From NCBI GenBank assembly GCA_964555935.1, contig CAZKUN010000162.1, forward strand, positions 1 through 21,304: a stretch of DNA of 21,304 nt, in the 5' to 3' direction. Positions 1 through 7,134 of the stretch are shown here, piece after piece; positions within the stretch are counted from its first letter, which is position 1; each line of letters opens with the position of its first letter. This stretch comes from CAZKUN01 sp964555935. Lineage in GTDB: Bacteria; Armatimonadota; Zipacnadia; Zipacnadales; VGFC01. The notes under the pieces were generated by a model that was given only the letters and a program-made list of their open reading frames with translations, was not told the origin of the DNA and did no database searches. Both the position numbers and the translations under genes were made by a program.

Positions 1-78
1 TACACCCAGATACTAACACTGAACCTGGACTCGCTTTAGGGGGTAAGGCCACAGGCGCTCCACCTCCCTCACCCCGGG
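1..78. other. Window edge upstream of the ROCO fragment
   Basis: No separate gene is visible here. In the frame of the ROCO fragment, codons 40-78 read as a plausible continuation of that protein (G-V-R-P-Q-A-L-H-L-P-H-P-G), which resembles the stretch that normally precedes the Roc G3 motif. A TAG stop at 37-39 closes the frame, and no P-loop (GxxxxGK[ST]) is seen in any frame before it. Either the gene is truncated or broken here, or the assembly is wrong at the edge. Confidence 0.5.
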
Positions 79-1356
79 GTGCCGGAGAAACAGATCCAGT
101 TCAACGCCTGGGACTTCGGCGGCCAGGACGTCTACCGCGTCACGCACCAGTTCTTCTTCAGCCGCCGCTCCGTCTACCTGCTGGTATGGGAGCCGCGGAT
201 GGGCGTGCAGCAGTGCCAGGTGGAGGACTGGCTCAAGATGATCCGGCTGCGCGTCGGGAGCGACGCCCGCGTCATCATCGTCTCCACCCACTGCCGGACC
301 GGCGGGCGCATCGCTCAGATCGACAAGCCCGTGCTCACGCGCGACTATGGCCCCATGATCGTCGGCTTCCGGGAGGTCGATAGCCTGGTGACGGACGAGG
401 GGGCGGATGAGCCGGTCGGCGTTGCGGAACTCAAGGAGTTGATCGCCCACGCTGCCGCCGATCTCCCTCAGATGGGCATGGCCTTCAACCGCCACTGGCG
501 CGAGGCTCGCGATGAACTCATCAACATGCCCGAACCGCGCATCTCCTACGACGACTTCGCCGCTGTCTGTGACCGTCACGGACTGAACGAGACCGCGACC
601 GAGACCTTGGCCGACCTCATGCACGATCTCGGTTACATCGTCTACTACGGCGATGACGAGCGTCTCAGAGACGATGTCGTCCTCCAACCCGATTGGCTCA
701 CGAAGGCCATCGGATTCGTCCTCGAGGACCGGACCACCCGCGACAACGCCGGTATCCTCCCCGATAGTCGCCTGCAGACCATTTGGCACGATGACCCCCG
801 CGACGGCGAAACCCAGTTCGAGAAGTGGCTCTACCCCTTCTTCCTGCGCCTCATGGAGAAGTACGACGTCTCATACCGGCTCGACGACGGCGCCGCGAGC
901 CTCGTCGCCCAGCACGTCCCTCAGGTCCGACCCGCACTCCCCTGGTTGCCTGAGGATTCCGTTGCTGACGGCCGCCGGCGGGTTTCCATGGTCTGCATGA
1001 TGGATGAGTCGCCCACCGGCCTCGTGCCCTGGATGATCGTCCGCACTCACCCTTACACCTACACCCGCCTGGCCTCCGACGGGAAAGTCCAGCGCCTCCA
1101 CTGGACCCGAGGCATGTTCCTGCGCAAGGAGCCCCACGGTGAGGCTATGCTCGAACTCCGTGGCCGCGAGTTCCAGATCCACACCGAGGCGCTCTGGCCT
1201 CAGTACTTCATGGGCGAACTCCAACGAACCGTGGACGACCTCGTCCGCGCGAACTGGCCTTGCGGACGGCTATCACTTCGCCGTCCCGTGTCCCGGCACT
1301 CAAGGCGGGGACGGCCACCCCTGTCGAGGTCGACACCGCGTCGGTGCTCTGCGTGA
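79..1356 (+). CDS. ROCO (Roc-COR) GTPase fragment, part 1: lacks P-loop, frameshifted near 1260
   Basis: This is the middle of a ROCO-family protein, a large multidomain Ras-like GTPase (Roc) followed by a COR dimerisation region. The frame opens at GTG 79. Residues 11-16 are the G3 motif WDFGGQ, followed by DVYRVTHQFFF, a Roc hallmark. VIIVSTHC at about residues 65-72 is the degenerate G4 region. COR sequence begins near residue 155 (ISYDDFAAVC) and includes VVLQPDWLTKAIGFVLEDR. The P-loop and any leucine-rich repeats that usually precede Roc are absent, so as written it cannot bind GTP normally. Sense coding ends at about 1260 (VRANWP); the remaining 32 residues are Arg/Ser-rich out-of-frame sequence. 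The protein continues in the frame +1 downstream (next entry). The family call is secure. Whether the gene is a true pseudogene or an assembly artefact is open. Confidence 0.8.
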   Translation: MPEKQIQFNAWDFGGQDVYRVTHQFFFSRRSVYLLVWEPRMGVQQCQVEDWLKMIRLRVGSDARVIIVSTHCRTGGRIAQIDKPVLTRDYGPMIVGFREVDSLVTDEGADEPVGVAELKELIAHAAADLPQMGMAFNRHWREARDELINMPEPRISYDDFAAVCDRHGLNETATETLADLMHDLGYIVYYGDDERLRDDVVLQPDWLTKAIGFVLEDRTTRDNAGILPDSRLQTIWHDDPRDGETQFEKWLYPFFLRLMEKYDVSYRLDDGAASLVAQHVPQVRPALPWLPEDSVADGRRRVSMVCMMDESPTGLVPWMIVRTHPYTYTRLASDGKVQRLHWTRGMFLRKEPHGEAMLELRGREFQIHTEALWPQYFMGELQRTVDDLVRANWPCGRLSLRRPVSRHSRRGRPPLSRSTPRRCSA

Positions 1357-2161
1357 GTTCCTCGACCGCGGCATCCCGGAAGTTCCCTGCCAGTCCTGCT
1401 ATGGGGCGTTCAGCGTCGCCGACTTGCTCTACGGCTTGGACGACCCGAACTTCCGCAAGGAACTCGAGGAGGTGGAGGCCCGTATCACCCAACGGATGGA
1501 TGCTGGGTTCGTCGCCACGCACGACGACATAACAGCGCACGACAGCCGGGTGGCAAGCTCGGTCGCGCAGCTGCTCCGCGCCATGGCCGGCGAGGCCAAG
1601 GAAGGCCCCCGCTTCTTCACCGTGCAACTCGTCGGCCGGAAGTGGTATCAGTTCACTACGCACCAGTACCGGGTGCAGGTCTGGTGCGAGGCAGAAGGGT
1701 GCCAACACCTTGTCTTCGAGCCGGACATGGGCCAATATGACTTCGAGGTCACGAAGGAGTGGGTCCGCAGGGTTGCGCCGTATGCCAACTTCGCCGCCAC
1801 CACGCTGCGAGCCGTCGTGCCCATGGTCATCCCCGCCGTCGATACCATCTTCGGCGCCGACACCATGAAGAACCTCAAGATCGGGCCTCAGCTCAAGCTG
1901 ATGAAGGAGGCCACCAGTCAGGTCCTCAAGGACGATGATCTTGAGATCCTCGACGCCCACGGCGTCCGCGATCGCGACGATCCCTTCACCCAGGCCGAGC
2001 GCTCCGGCATCCGCGCGCTGCATGCCCTCATCAAGGAGAAGGACCCCACCCACGCCAAGCTCGGCCTGCGGCCCGCCGTCACGCCGGCCCACGACATCGT
2101 CTGGCTCTGCGACACGCACTACAAGATGCAGGAATCCAAGATCCCCGATGTGATTGAGTAG
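1262..2161 (+). CDS. ROCO protein fragment, part 2: C-terminal COR and tail, after frameshift
   Basis: This frame continues the preceding ROCO fragment. From 1262 it reads ADGYHFAVPCPGT, the Cys-containing segment that follows COR in bacterial ROCO proteins, then a second Cys pair (VPCQSC), then FSVADLLYG. Further on are a helical charged stretch (KELEEVEARITQRMDAG), the region RVQVWCEAEGCQHLVFEP, and a tail with EWVRRVAPYANFAATTLRAV and VWLCDTHYKM, all typical of the C-terminal part of bacterial ROCO proteins. Deleting one base (for example a T near 1260-1261) joins it to part 1 as NWP-ADGYHF. There is no start codon at the true beginning; the ATG at 1139 in this frame only precedes out-of-frame translation of COR. 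Stop is at 2159-2161. Confidence 0.75.
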   Translation, partial: ADGYHFAVPCPGTQGGDGHPCRGRHRVGALREFLDRGIPEVPCQSCYGAFSVADLLYGLDDPNFRKELEEVEARITQRMDAGFVATHDDITAHDSRVASSVAQLLRAMAGEAKEGPRFFTVQLVGRKWYQFTTHQYRVQVWCEAEGCQHLVFEPDMGQYDFEVTKEWVRRVAPYANFAATTLRAVVPMVIPAVDTIFGADTMKNLKIGPQLKLMKEATSQVLKDDDLEILDAHGVRDRDDPFTQAERSGIRALHALIKEKDPTHAKLGLRPAVTPAHDIVWLCDTHYKMQESKIPDVIE

Positions 2162-2215
2162 CGCTCACCTCGGCGCCCGCAAGGACTCCTGCCCATCCAT
2201 TCCGAAACACCCCAC

Positions 2216-3358
2216 ATGACTTCCCGAGAACGCGTCCTGACCGCCCTTCGCCGCGAGGCGCCCGACCGCACGCCCTTCTTTGAGAAACTCGTCAAATCAC
2301 CCGTCGCCGACGACATCCTCGGCCGCCCCCATGCCGCCGCCAACTTCACCCACCGCATGGAGCGTCTGGCCGATGGCGACTGGCGCGGCCTGATGCTCCA
2401 GGAAGCCCGCGATACCGTCGATATCGCGAAGATCCTGGGCTTCGATATGATCCGCCTCTACCCAAACGAGCTGCCGCCCGCCGAGCCACCCGTCCGCATC
2501 GACGAGGCCAATTGGCGGATCGGCTCTAGCCTCGTCGAGCGCCTCCCCAGCGGCTGGATCCGCCACCGACCTTCGCGTAGCGACGGGGCTCCCGCCCCGT
2601 CGAAACCGTCCGCCGAGGAGGCCGCCCGCGTCGCTCTGGACGCAGACTACGCCGCGCCGGCCTTCAACGATGACTCGTTCCTCATGTGGCGCGAGGCCTG
2701 CCGCATCATCGCCGACGAGGATCTCCACCTCGCCATTTTCGCCGCTGCGTACACTATCGGCGCCGCAGCGGTCCCGCCACACATCTTCGAGTGGTTCGTC
2801 CGCGACCGCGAGACACTGGCCCGCTACTATGAGCGACAGGGCTGGCTCGGCCGCGATTTGGGGTTGCGCTACATCGAGGAAGGGGCCGATCTCATCGCCC
2901 TTGGCGGCGACATGGCTTGTGACCATGGGCCGATGGTCTCGCCGGCTGACTATCGCGAGCTGATGATGCCCGCCGTCCGCGAGCAGAGCCGCGCCATGCG
3001 CGCCGCCGGCGCGTTCACCAGCAATGCCTCTGATGGGCTCATGTGGCCCGTTCTGGGCGATTTTCTGATCGGCGCGGAGGTCGACGGATTCGAGGAGATC
3101 GACATCGCGGCGGGGATGGACATGCCCTCGTTGAAGGCTGAGTATGGCGACCGGATCTGCATGATCGGCAACATGGACATCCGCCACCTGCTAACGAGTG
3201 GCACGGCCGCTGATGTGCGTGATGCCACATTCAAGTGCCTGAATGACGGCAATGGCTCGGGACACATCCTGATGAGCAGCAACTGCATCCACGAATCGGT
3301 GAAGACGGACCTCTTCATGGCGTGCGTCGAGGCGTACCGGGAGCACTACGACATCTGA
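2216..3358 (+). CDS. Uroporphyrinogen decarboxylase (URO-D) superfamily protein, methyltransferase-like
   Basis: A 380-residue member of the URO-D superfamily (heme HemE and corrinoid/CoM methyltransferases of the MtaA/CmuA type). The ATG start gives MTSRERVLTALRREAPDRTP, the usual beginning of this group, although no Shine-Dalgarno sequence is visible. Other landmarks are GDMACDHGPMVSPADYREL (residues 231-249), SDGLMWPVLGDF (272-283), GDRICMIGNMDIRHLLTSGT (311-330) and SSNCIHESVKTD (354-365). Members of the methyltransferase branch usually have a His before the DG motif; here the stretch is FTSNASDG, so that possible metal ligand is missing. Residues about 118-132 (RPSRSDGAPAPSKPS) form a low-complexity insert encoded by a GTAG-footed hairpin. 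It is probably a methyl transfer or catabolic enzyme rather than a heme enzyme, but the substrate is unknown. A small inverted repeat follows the stop. Confidence 0.8.
   Translation: MTSRERVLTALRREAPDRTPFFEKLVKSPVADDILGRPHAAANFTHRMERLADGDWRGLMLQEARDTVDIAKILGFDMIRLYPNELPPAEPPVRIDEANWRIGSSLVERLPSGWIRHRPSRSDGAPAPSKPSAEEAARVALDADYAAPAFNDDSFLMWREACRIIADEDLHLAIFAAAYTIGAAAVPPHIFEWFVRDRETLARYYERQGWLGRDLGLRYIEEGADLIALGGDMACDHGPMVSPADYRELMMPAVREQSRAMRAAGAFTSNASDGLMWPVLGDFLIGAEVDGFEEIDIAAGMDMPSLKAEYGDRICMIGNMDIRHLLTSGTAADVRDATFKCLNDGNGSGHILMSSNCIHESVKTDLFMACVEAYREHYDI
2577..2602 (+). repeat. REP-like GTAG-footed hairpin inside the URO-D coding region
   Basis: GTAG (2577-2580) is followed immediately by a perfect 9-bp inverted repeat: CGACGGGGC (2581-2589), loop TCCC, GCCCCGTCG (2594-2602). 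A GTAG tetranucleotide at the 5' foot of a short GC-rich hairpin is the known hallmark of REP elements mobilised by RAYT-type Y1 transposases. Here it is read in frame and encodes the RSDGAPAPS stretch. The structure is directly seen; the REP identity is inferred. Confidence 0.6.
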
Positions 3359-3376
3359 CCGGAAGGACCCTTCCGG
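3359..3376 (+). terminator. Inverted repeat directly after the URO-D stop, possible terminator
   Basis: CCGGAAGG, a 2-base centre AC, then CCTTCCGG form a perfect 8-bp palindromic arm pair directly after the TGA at 3356-3358. No clear T-tract follows, so it is at best a weak or factor-assisted terminator. It lies between convergent genes. Confidence 0.35.
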
Positions 3377-3420
3377 ATTCGGGGATTCCGACCCGCATAC
3401 TCCCCTCGCGCACCGATTCT

Positions 3421-3440
3421 ACTAGCGAAAACTAGCGAAA
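3421..3440. repeat. 10-bp tandem duplication in convergent intergenic region
   Basis: ACTAGCGAAA occurs twice back to back (3421-3430 and 3431-3440), followed by a related AAAGCGAGAT. On the minus strand the run of T just after a short GCGA/TCGC pairing (about 3441-3456) could help end transcription of the gene at 3507. The duplication is directly visible; any function is a guess. Confidence 0.5.
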
Positions 3441-3506
3441 AAAGCGAGATTAGTCGCCCTGATTCGATGAGTTCTCGCGCCTTCCGGTTGTTTTCCGGTG
3501 GCTTTT

Positions 3507-4010
3507 TCAGTCCTCTACCAGGAAGATGTGGTCACACTCGTCGTCGCCTTCCATGAGCGTTTTCGTCCGCCGGAAGCCGAGTCTCGGGTGGTAAGCCTTC
3601 ACCGCGGGCTCGTCGCCCTCACACCACCACCAGCCGATGTCAGTGGCGCCCAATTCGTTGAAGATCTCGGCCCACAGACACGCCGTAAAGGTGTATCCAA
3701 CCTCGCCCGGCTCGTCGACGAGCCGCTCCCACTCGTGGCTGCCCGTGCAGCCTTTCTCAAGCCGGTCGCAGAAGGCATGGAGATCCTCTTCCGGCGGCCC
3801 CAGTTGGTCCTCCGGCCGGCCCGTTCGGTTCGCTCGCTTTTCGCGCAGAACCTCGTGAACTTCGGGCCCAAACTGCTCTTCCATCGCCCGCACGACACCC
3901 ACCAACATGCCGCACGCGCCCTTCATCTTGCGTTTGACGAGATCTTGCAGGATCGCCTCGGATTCAGGCGACAGCTCCTCGGGAATCAGGTCTGATATCT
4001 TGCCTGCCAT
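3507..4010 (-). CDS. L-2-amino-thiazoline-4-carboxylic acid (ATC) hydrolase family protein
   Basis: A 167-residue soluble protein. The C-terminal block GWWWCEGDEPAVKAYHPRLG (126-145), then RTKTLMEGDDECDHIF (148-163), matches the conserved end of the ATC-hydrolase family, whose founding member opens the thiazoline ring of ATC to S-carbamoyl-L-cysteine in Pseudomonas. Most relatives in other bacteria have no tested substrate, so only the family is claimed. The N-terminus (ELSPESEAILQDLVKRKMKG) is helical; Cys78/81-type residues are not obviously a metal site. The ATG start at 4010 is preceded on the minus strand by AGGGGGA at suitable spacing. It is a single gene, convergent with the URO-D gene and divergent from the exported-protein gene at 4113. 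No carbamoyl-cysteine amidase partner is in the window. Confidence 0.7.
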   Translation of the reverse strand: MAGKISDLIPEELSPESEAILQDLVKRKMKGACGMLVGVVRAMEEQFGPEVHEVLREKRANRTGRPEDQLGPPEEDLHAFCDRLEKGCTGSHEWERLVDEPGEVGYTFTACLWAEIFNELGATDIGWWWCEGDEPAVKAYHPRLGFRRTKTLMEGDDECDHIFLVED

Positions 4011-4112
4011 GTCACTTCCCCCTTATGGCGCACCGGTTCGTCGGGCAGGGATGGCGGCCCTCTGGGCGAAGGTGGTCCCGTACGGAGACTAACCCGCGCC
4101 CATGCAGGTTCT

Positions 4113-4748
4113 ATGATGCGTTCACTGCCGTCACTTGTCGTAGCGCTCTCGCTGGCAGCCGCGCCGGTCCTCGCGTATCCTACCTCGCTGAATCTGATCC
4201 CATCCGCCGATGTCATGGACGCGCGCACGGTTCGCGTTGCGCTGGAATTGGATGGCCACGCGACGCCGTTCTCGGAGGATGCCGGCCTGTATCTGTGCAC
4301 GCAGTTCGGCGTCACGGACCGTCTGGAGATTGGGTTTGATCTGAACGAGATCAACTACGATTCCGATTGGGCCGTCAACGCCAAGTGGCAGGTTGTGCCG
4401 GAGAACGACAGCACGCCAGCCGTGGCGATCGGCGTCTGGGACGCTACGCGGTGGGGAGCGCTGTCTGACTGGTATGTCGTCGCATCCAAGGACGCGGGGA
4501 ACTGCCGCCTCCATGGGGGCTTCCGGCACAACGGTCCGAATCGGGGGTTCGTCGGCGCGGAGTACTTCGTCACGGACCGCTTCGAATTCATGGCCGACTG
4601 GACGACGGGTCACGACGAGTACCTGGCGGGCGGGGCGTTCTATGATCTGGGACACGGCCTCGGAACGTTCGCGTATTACGCTCGCAGTAACTCAACCCGC
4701 GATGGCGACTTCGTGGGGCTGAATGCCGTTTGGGAAGGCCCGTGGTAG
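4113..4748 (+). CDS. Exported protein, probable small outer-membrane beta-barrel
   Basis: A 211-residue protein with a clear signal peptide: MMRSLPSLVVALSLAAAPVLA, likely cut before YPTS. The mature part is rich in Gly and aromatic residues in alternating patterns, with repeated strand-turn units (CTQFGVTDRLEIGFDLNEI, FVGAEYFVTDRFEFMADWTT, GTFAYYARSN, DFVGLNAVWEG). The repeated V-T-D-R-(L/F)-E motif and the closing aromatic residue (Trp211) are typical of small barrels of about eight strands. No named family is recognised. Two adjacent ATG codons (4113 and 4116) could both start it. The kinase gene at 4784 begins only 35 bases after its stop, so the two are probably co-transcribed, which suggests a link to envelope sensing. 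Confidence 0.7.
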   Translation: MMRSLPSLVVALSLAAAPVLAYPTSLNLIPSADVMDARTVRVALELDGHATPFSEDAGLYLCTQFGVTDRLEIGFDLNEINYDSDWAVNAKWQVVPENDSTPAVAIGVWDATRWGALSDWYVVASKDAGNCRLHGGFRHNGPNRGFVGAEYFVTDRFEFMADWTTGHDEYLAGGAFYDLGHGLGTFAYYARSNSTRDGDFVGLNAVWEGPW

Positions 4749-4783
4749 AGCACGGATTACCTGCCGGACATTAGGGGGCGGCT

Positions 4784-6961
4784 ATGGCACTTCGGCTGAG
4801 GATGGCGGTCGCGCTAGGCGCTGTGCTCGTACTCTACATTGGCGCGGGCGTCGCGGTTCATCGGTACGTTATCCAACCGAGCTTCGCGGACCTGGAGCGC
4901 GACGAGGCGGTCAAGGACGTCGAGCGGTGTGTCGCGGCCCTGGAGCGGGAGGTCGATCACCTCGACGTGCTGGTCAACGACTGGGCGTCGTGGGACGACA
5001 CGTATGAGTTCGTCATGGACGGAAATGAGGAGTATCGCGATTCGAACCTCGTGACGACGACTTTCATCGACGCGGGTCTCAACCTCCTCTACGTGATCGA
5101 CGGCGATGGTGCGGTTGTCTCCGGCGCGGTCTATGACCTCGAGACCGAAGAGCCGATGGATGTCGCCGAATTCCCCGCCGCCGCGTGGCCAACCACCCAC
5201 CACCTCCTGCAACACGAGACGACCGAGAGCGCGATCAACGGCGTGCAGATGACCGAGCTAGGGCCGATGCTGATCGCCTCGCGGCCGATCCTCACCAGCG
5301 AATCCGAGGGGCCGATGCACGGCACGCTTCTGATGGGGCGCTTCCTGGGAGCAGAGCGCATTGAGGGCGTGGCGGAGCAGACGCAGGTTGACATGAATGT
5401 GGCTCCGCTGCTGGGCGATGCCGCGTCGGCCACGGACCTCGATATTGCCGACAGGATCACGCCGGTCGAGCCAGTGCTGATCGTGGAGGAAGATGGGGAA
5501 GCGCTTAGGCTCTACAAGACATTCCCGAACATCGAGGGAGACGCGGCTCTCCTCATCAGCGCCAATGTCCCCAGGGGGATCTCAGCGCGCGGGAAGGAAG
5601 CCACGCGCTTCGCGACGCGGTCGCTGCTTGCGGCGAGCCTGATCGTCTTCGTGGTCATGGCTGTTCTCTTCGTTGCCACCTCGCGATGGGAGACCACCAT
5701 CGCCGAGAACCGACGGCGGCTGCAACAGCAGCACGACGAACTGGCCGAGTTGAACGAGTCCCTCGACCGGCAGGTCGCCGAACGCACGGCAGAGCTGAGG
5801 GCGGCCAAGGAGGAAGCCGAGGTCGCCAACGCCTCGAAGAGCGAGTTCCTGGCGAACATGAGCCACGAGATCCGGACGCCGATGAATGCCGTGATCGGCA
5901 TGACCGAGTTGGCTCTCGACACCAACCTGAGCGAGGAGCAGCGGGAGTATCTGGAGACCGTGCAATCCTCAGGCGAGTCGCTTCTGACGGTGATCAACGA
6001 CATCCTGGATCTGTCGAGGATGGAGGCCGGGGAGCTGCCGATGGAGTCGCTCGACTTCAGCCTGCGGGGCGCCATCAAGCCGGCGATGGCCGGGCTGGCC
6101 TTTCGCACCGCCAAGAGCGGCGTCGAGCTGATGTGTCACGTCGCTCACGACGTGCCAGACGCGCTGCGGGGAGATCCGGGCCGGCTTCGGCAAGTCATCG
6201 TGAACCTGGTGGGCAATGCCGTCAAGTTCACGAGCGACGGCGAGATCGTGCTGCGCGTCGAGTTGGGGGAGGAGGCTGAGGACGGGGTCGAGTTGGAGTT
6301 CTCAGTCACCGACACGGGGATAGGAATAGCCGCCGAGAAGCTCGACCGTATCTTCGAATCGTTCGCCCAGGCCGACGGCTCGACGACGCGACAGTATGGC
6401 GGGACGGGCTTGGGCCTCGCTATATCCAAGCGCATTGTGGAGCTGATGGATGGGCGCATCTGGGCTGAGAGCGAGGAGGGCAAAGGTAGCACGTTCCGGT
6501 TCACCGCGAGGTTCGAGATCGGCGAGCAACCGCCCGCCGCCGAGGGTGCTTCGGAGCCCGAGCAGGACAGACCTCCCGTGACGCAGCGCCGGCTGCGCGT
6601 GCTGCTGGCTGAGGACAACATCGTGAATCAGCGTCTGGCCGAGCGACTTCTGGAAAAGGCAGGCCACTCGGTCACCGTGGTGAGCGACGGCTCGGAAGCT
6701 GTCCAGGCCGCCGCGGACGGGGAGTTTGACGTGATCCTGATGGACGTGCAGATGCCGGGAATGGACGGGACGGAAGCGACGTCCGTCATCCGCGAGCGCG
6801 AAGAGGGCACCGGTCAGCACACGCCGATTATCGCCCTCACCGCCCACGCTATGGCGGGCGACGAACGGCGGTTCCTTGAGGCCGGGATGGACGCGTACGT
6901 CGCCAAGCCAATCCGGGCCGACGTGCTGTTTGAGACCATCGGCAAGGTTGTTGGGGCGTGA
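4784..6961 (+). CDS. CHASE4 hybrid sensor histidine kinase with one receiver domain
   Basis: A 725-residue inner-membrane hybrid kinase. Order: TM1 (about 8-28); periplasmic CHASE4 sensor (about 35-265) with the diagnostic NDWASWDDTYEFV (65-77) and a YRDSNL motif; TM2 (about 280-300); coiled coil ending in SLDRQVAERTAELR (326-339); HisKA with FLANMSHEIRTPMNAVIGMT (phospho-His361); HATPase with N box (Asn474, Asn478), G1 DTGIGI (510-515), F box, and G2 GTGLGL (540-545); receiver (about 604-722) with acidic pair Glu610/Asp611, phospho-acceptor Asp654, Thr686 and Lys708. All catalytic residues are present. There is no Hpt or DNA-binding output, so phosphate must pass to a partner encoded elsewhere. 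It shares its core with the downstream kinase. CHASE4 ligands are generally unknown. Confidence 0.93.
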   Translation: MALRLRMAVALGAVLVLYIGAGVAVHRYVIQPSFADLERDEAVKDVERCVAALEREVDHLDVLVNDWASWDDTYEFVMDGNEEYRDSNLVTTTFIDAGLNLLYVIDGDGAVVSGAVYDLETEEPMDVAEFPAAAWPTTHHLLQHETTESAINGVQMTELGPMLIASRPILTSESEGPMHGTLLMGRFLGAERIEGVAEQTQVDMNVAPLLGDAASATDLDIADRITPVEPVLIVEEDGEALRLYKTFPNIEGDAALLISANVPRGISARGKEATRFATRSLLAASLIVFVVMAVLFVATSRWETTIAENRRRLQQQHDELAELNESLDRQVAERTAELRAAKEEAEVANASKSEFLANMSHEIRTPMNAVIGMTELALDTNLSEEQREYLETVQSSGESLLTVINDILDLSRMEAGELPMESLDFSLRGAIKPAMAGLAFRTAKSGVELMCHVAHDVPDALRGDPGRLRQVIVNLVGNAVKFTSDGEIVLRVELGEEAEDGVELEFSVTDTGIGIAAEKLDRIFESFAQADGSTTRQYGGTGLGLAISKRIVELMDGRIWAESEEGKGSTFRFTARFEIGEQPPAAEGASEPEQDRPPVTQRRLRVLLAEDNIVNQRLAERLLEKAGHSVTVVSDGSEAVQAAADGEFDVILMDVQMPGMDGTEATSVIREREEGTGQHTPIIALTAHAMAGDERRFLEAGMDAYVAKPIRADVLFETIGKVVGA

Positions 6962-6990
6962 CGGCCGTGGATGGGGCGGGAGGAGAGACG

Positions 6991-7068
6991 CGAAATCCAG
7001 GGACAGGAACCACGCGAACTCAGACGGCGAGTTCGCTTAGGGAAAATGGTTGCTGTCCCGGAGTTTCG
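6991..7068. repeat. 78-bp nested palindrome (MITE/REP-like) between the two kinase genes
   Basis: The outer arms of 21 bp (6991-7011 and 7048-7068) are imperfect inverted repeats with four mismatches and contain perfect GGGACAG/CTGTCCC cores (7000-7006, 7053-7059). Inside them sits a perfect 8-bp stem, GCGAACTC (7014-7021) with GAGTTCGC (7029-7036). The whole can fold as one long interrupted hairpin. It lies in the 173-bp gap before the second kinase. No transposase is nearby, so it would be a non-autonomous element or a regulatory RNA structure. Confidence 0.65.
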
Positions 7069-7120
7069 CTGGATGGCGACGGAGAGGATGGCGCGCGTAC
7101 CGGAGTTTTGCGTGGCAGAC

Positions 7121-7127
7121 AAGGAGG
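7121..7127 (+). promoter_or_regulatory. Shine-Dalgarno AAGGAGG that fixes the start of the second kinase
   Basis: AAGGAGG lies 7 bases before the ATG at 7135. The reading frame is open back to a GTG at 6958 that overlaps the previous stop, but the extra 59 codons read through the palindrome and look non-coding (TRNPGTGTTRTQTASS). The ATG at 7135 is therefore preferred. Confidence 0.85.
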
Positions 7128-7134
7128 CTCGACG

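Noticed and set aside
2297..3187. Long minus-strand frame opposite the URO-D gene
   Set aside because: The plus strand carries conserved URO-D motifs throughout; the minus frame is a codon-bias shadow.
6958..7134. Extending the second kinase to a GTG that overlaps the first kinase's stop
   Set aside because: The additional 59 codons run through the palindrome and have no protein-like character. ATG 7135 has a perfect Shine-Dalgarno and is followed directly by the TM helix.
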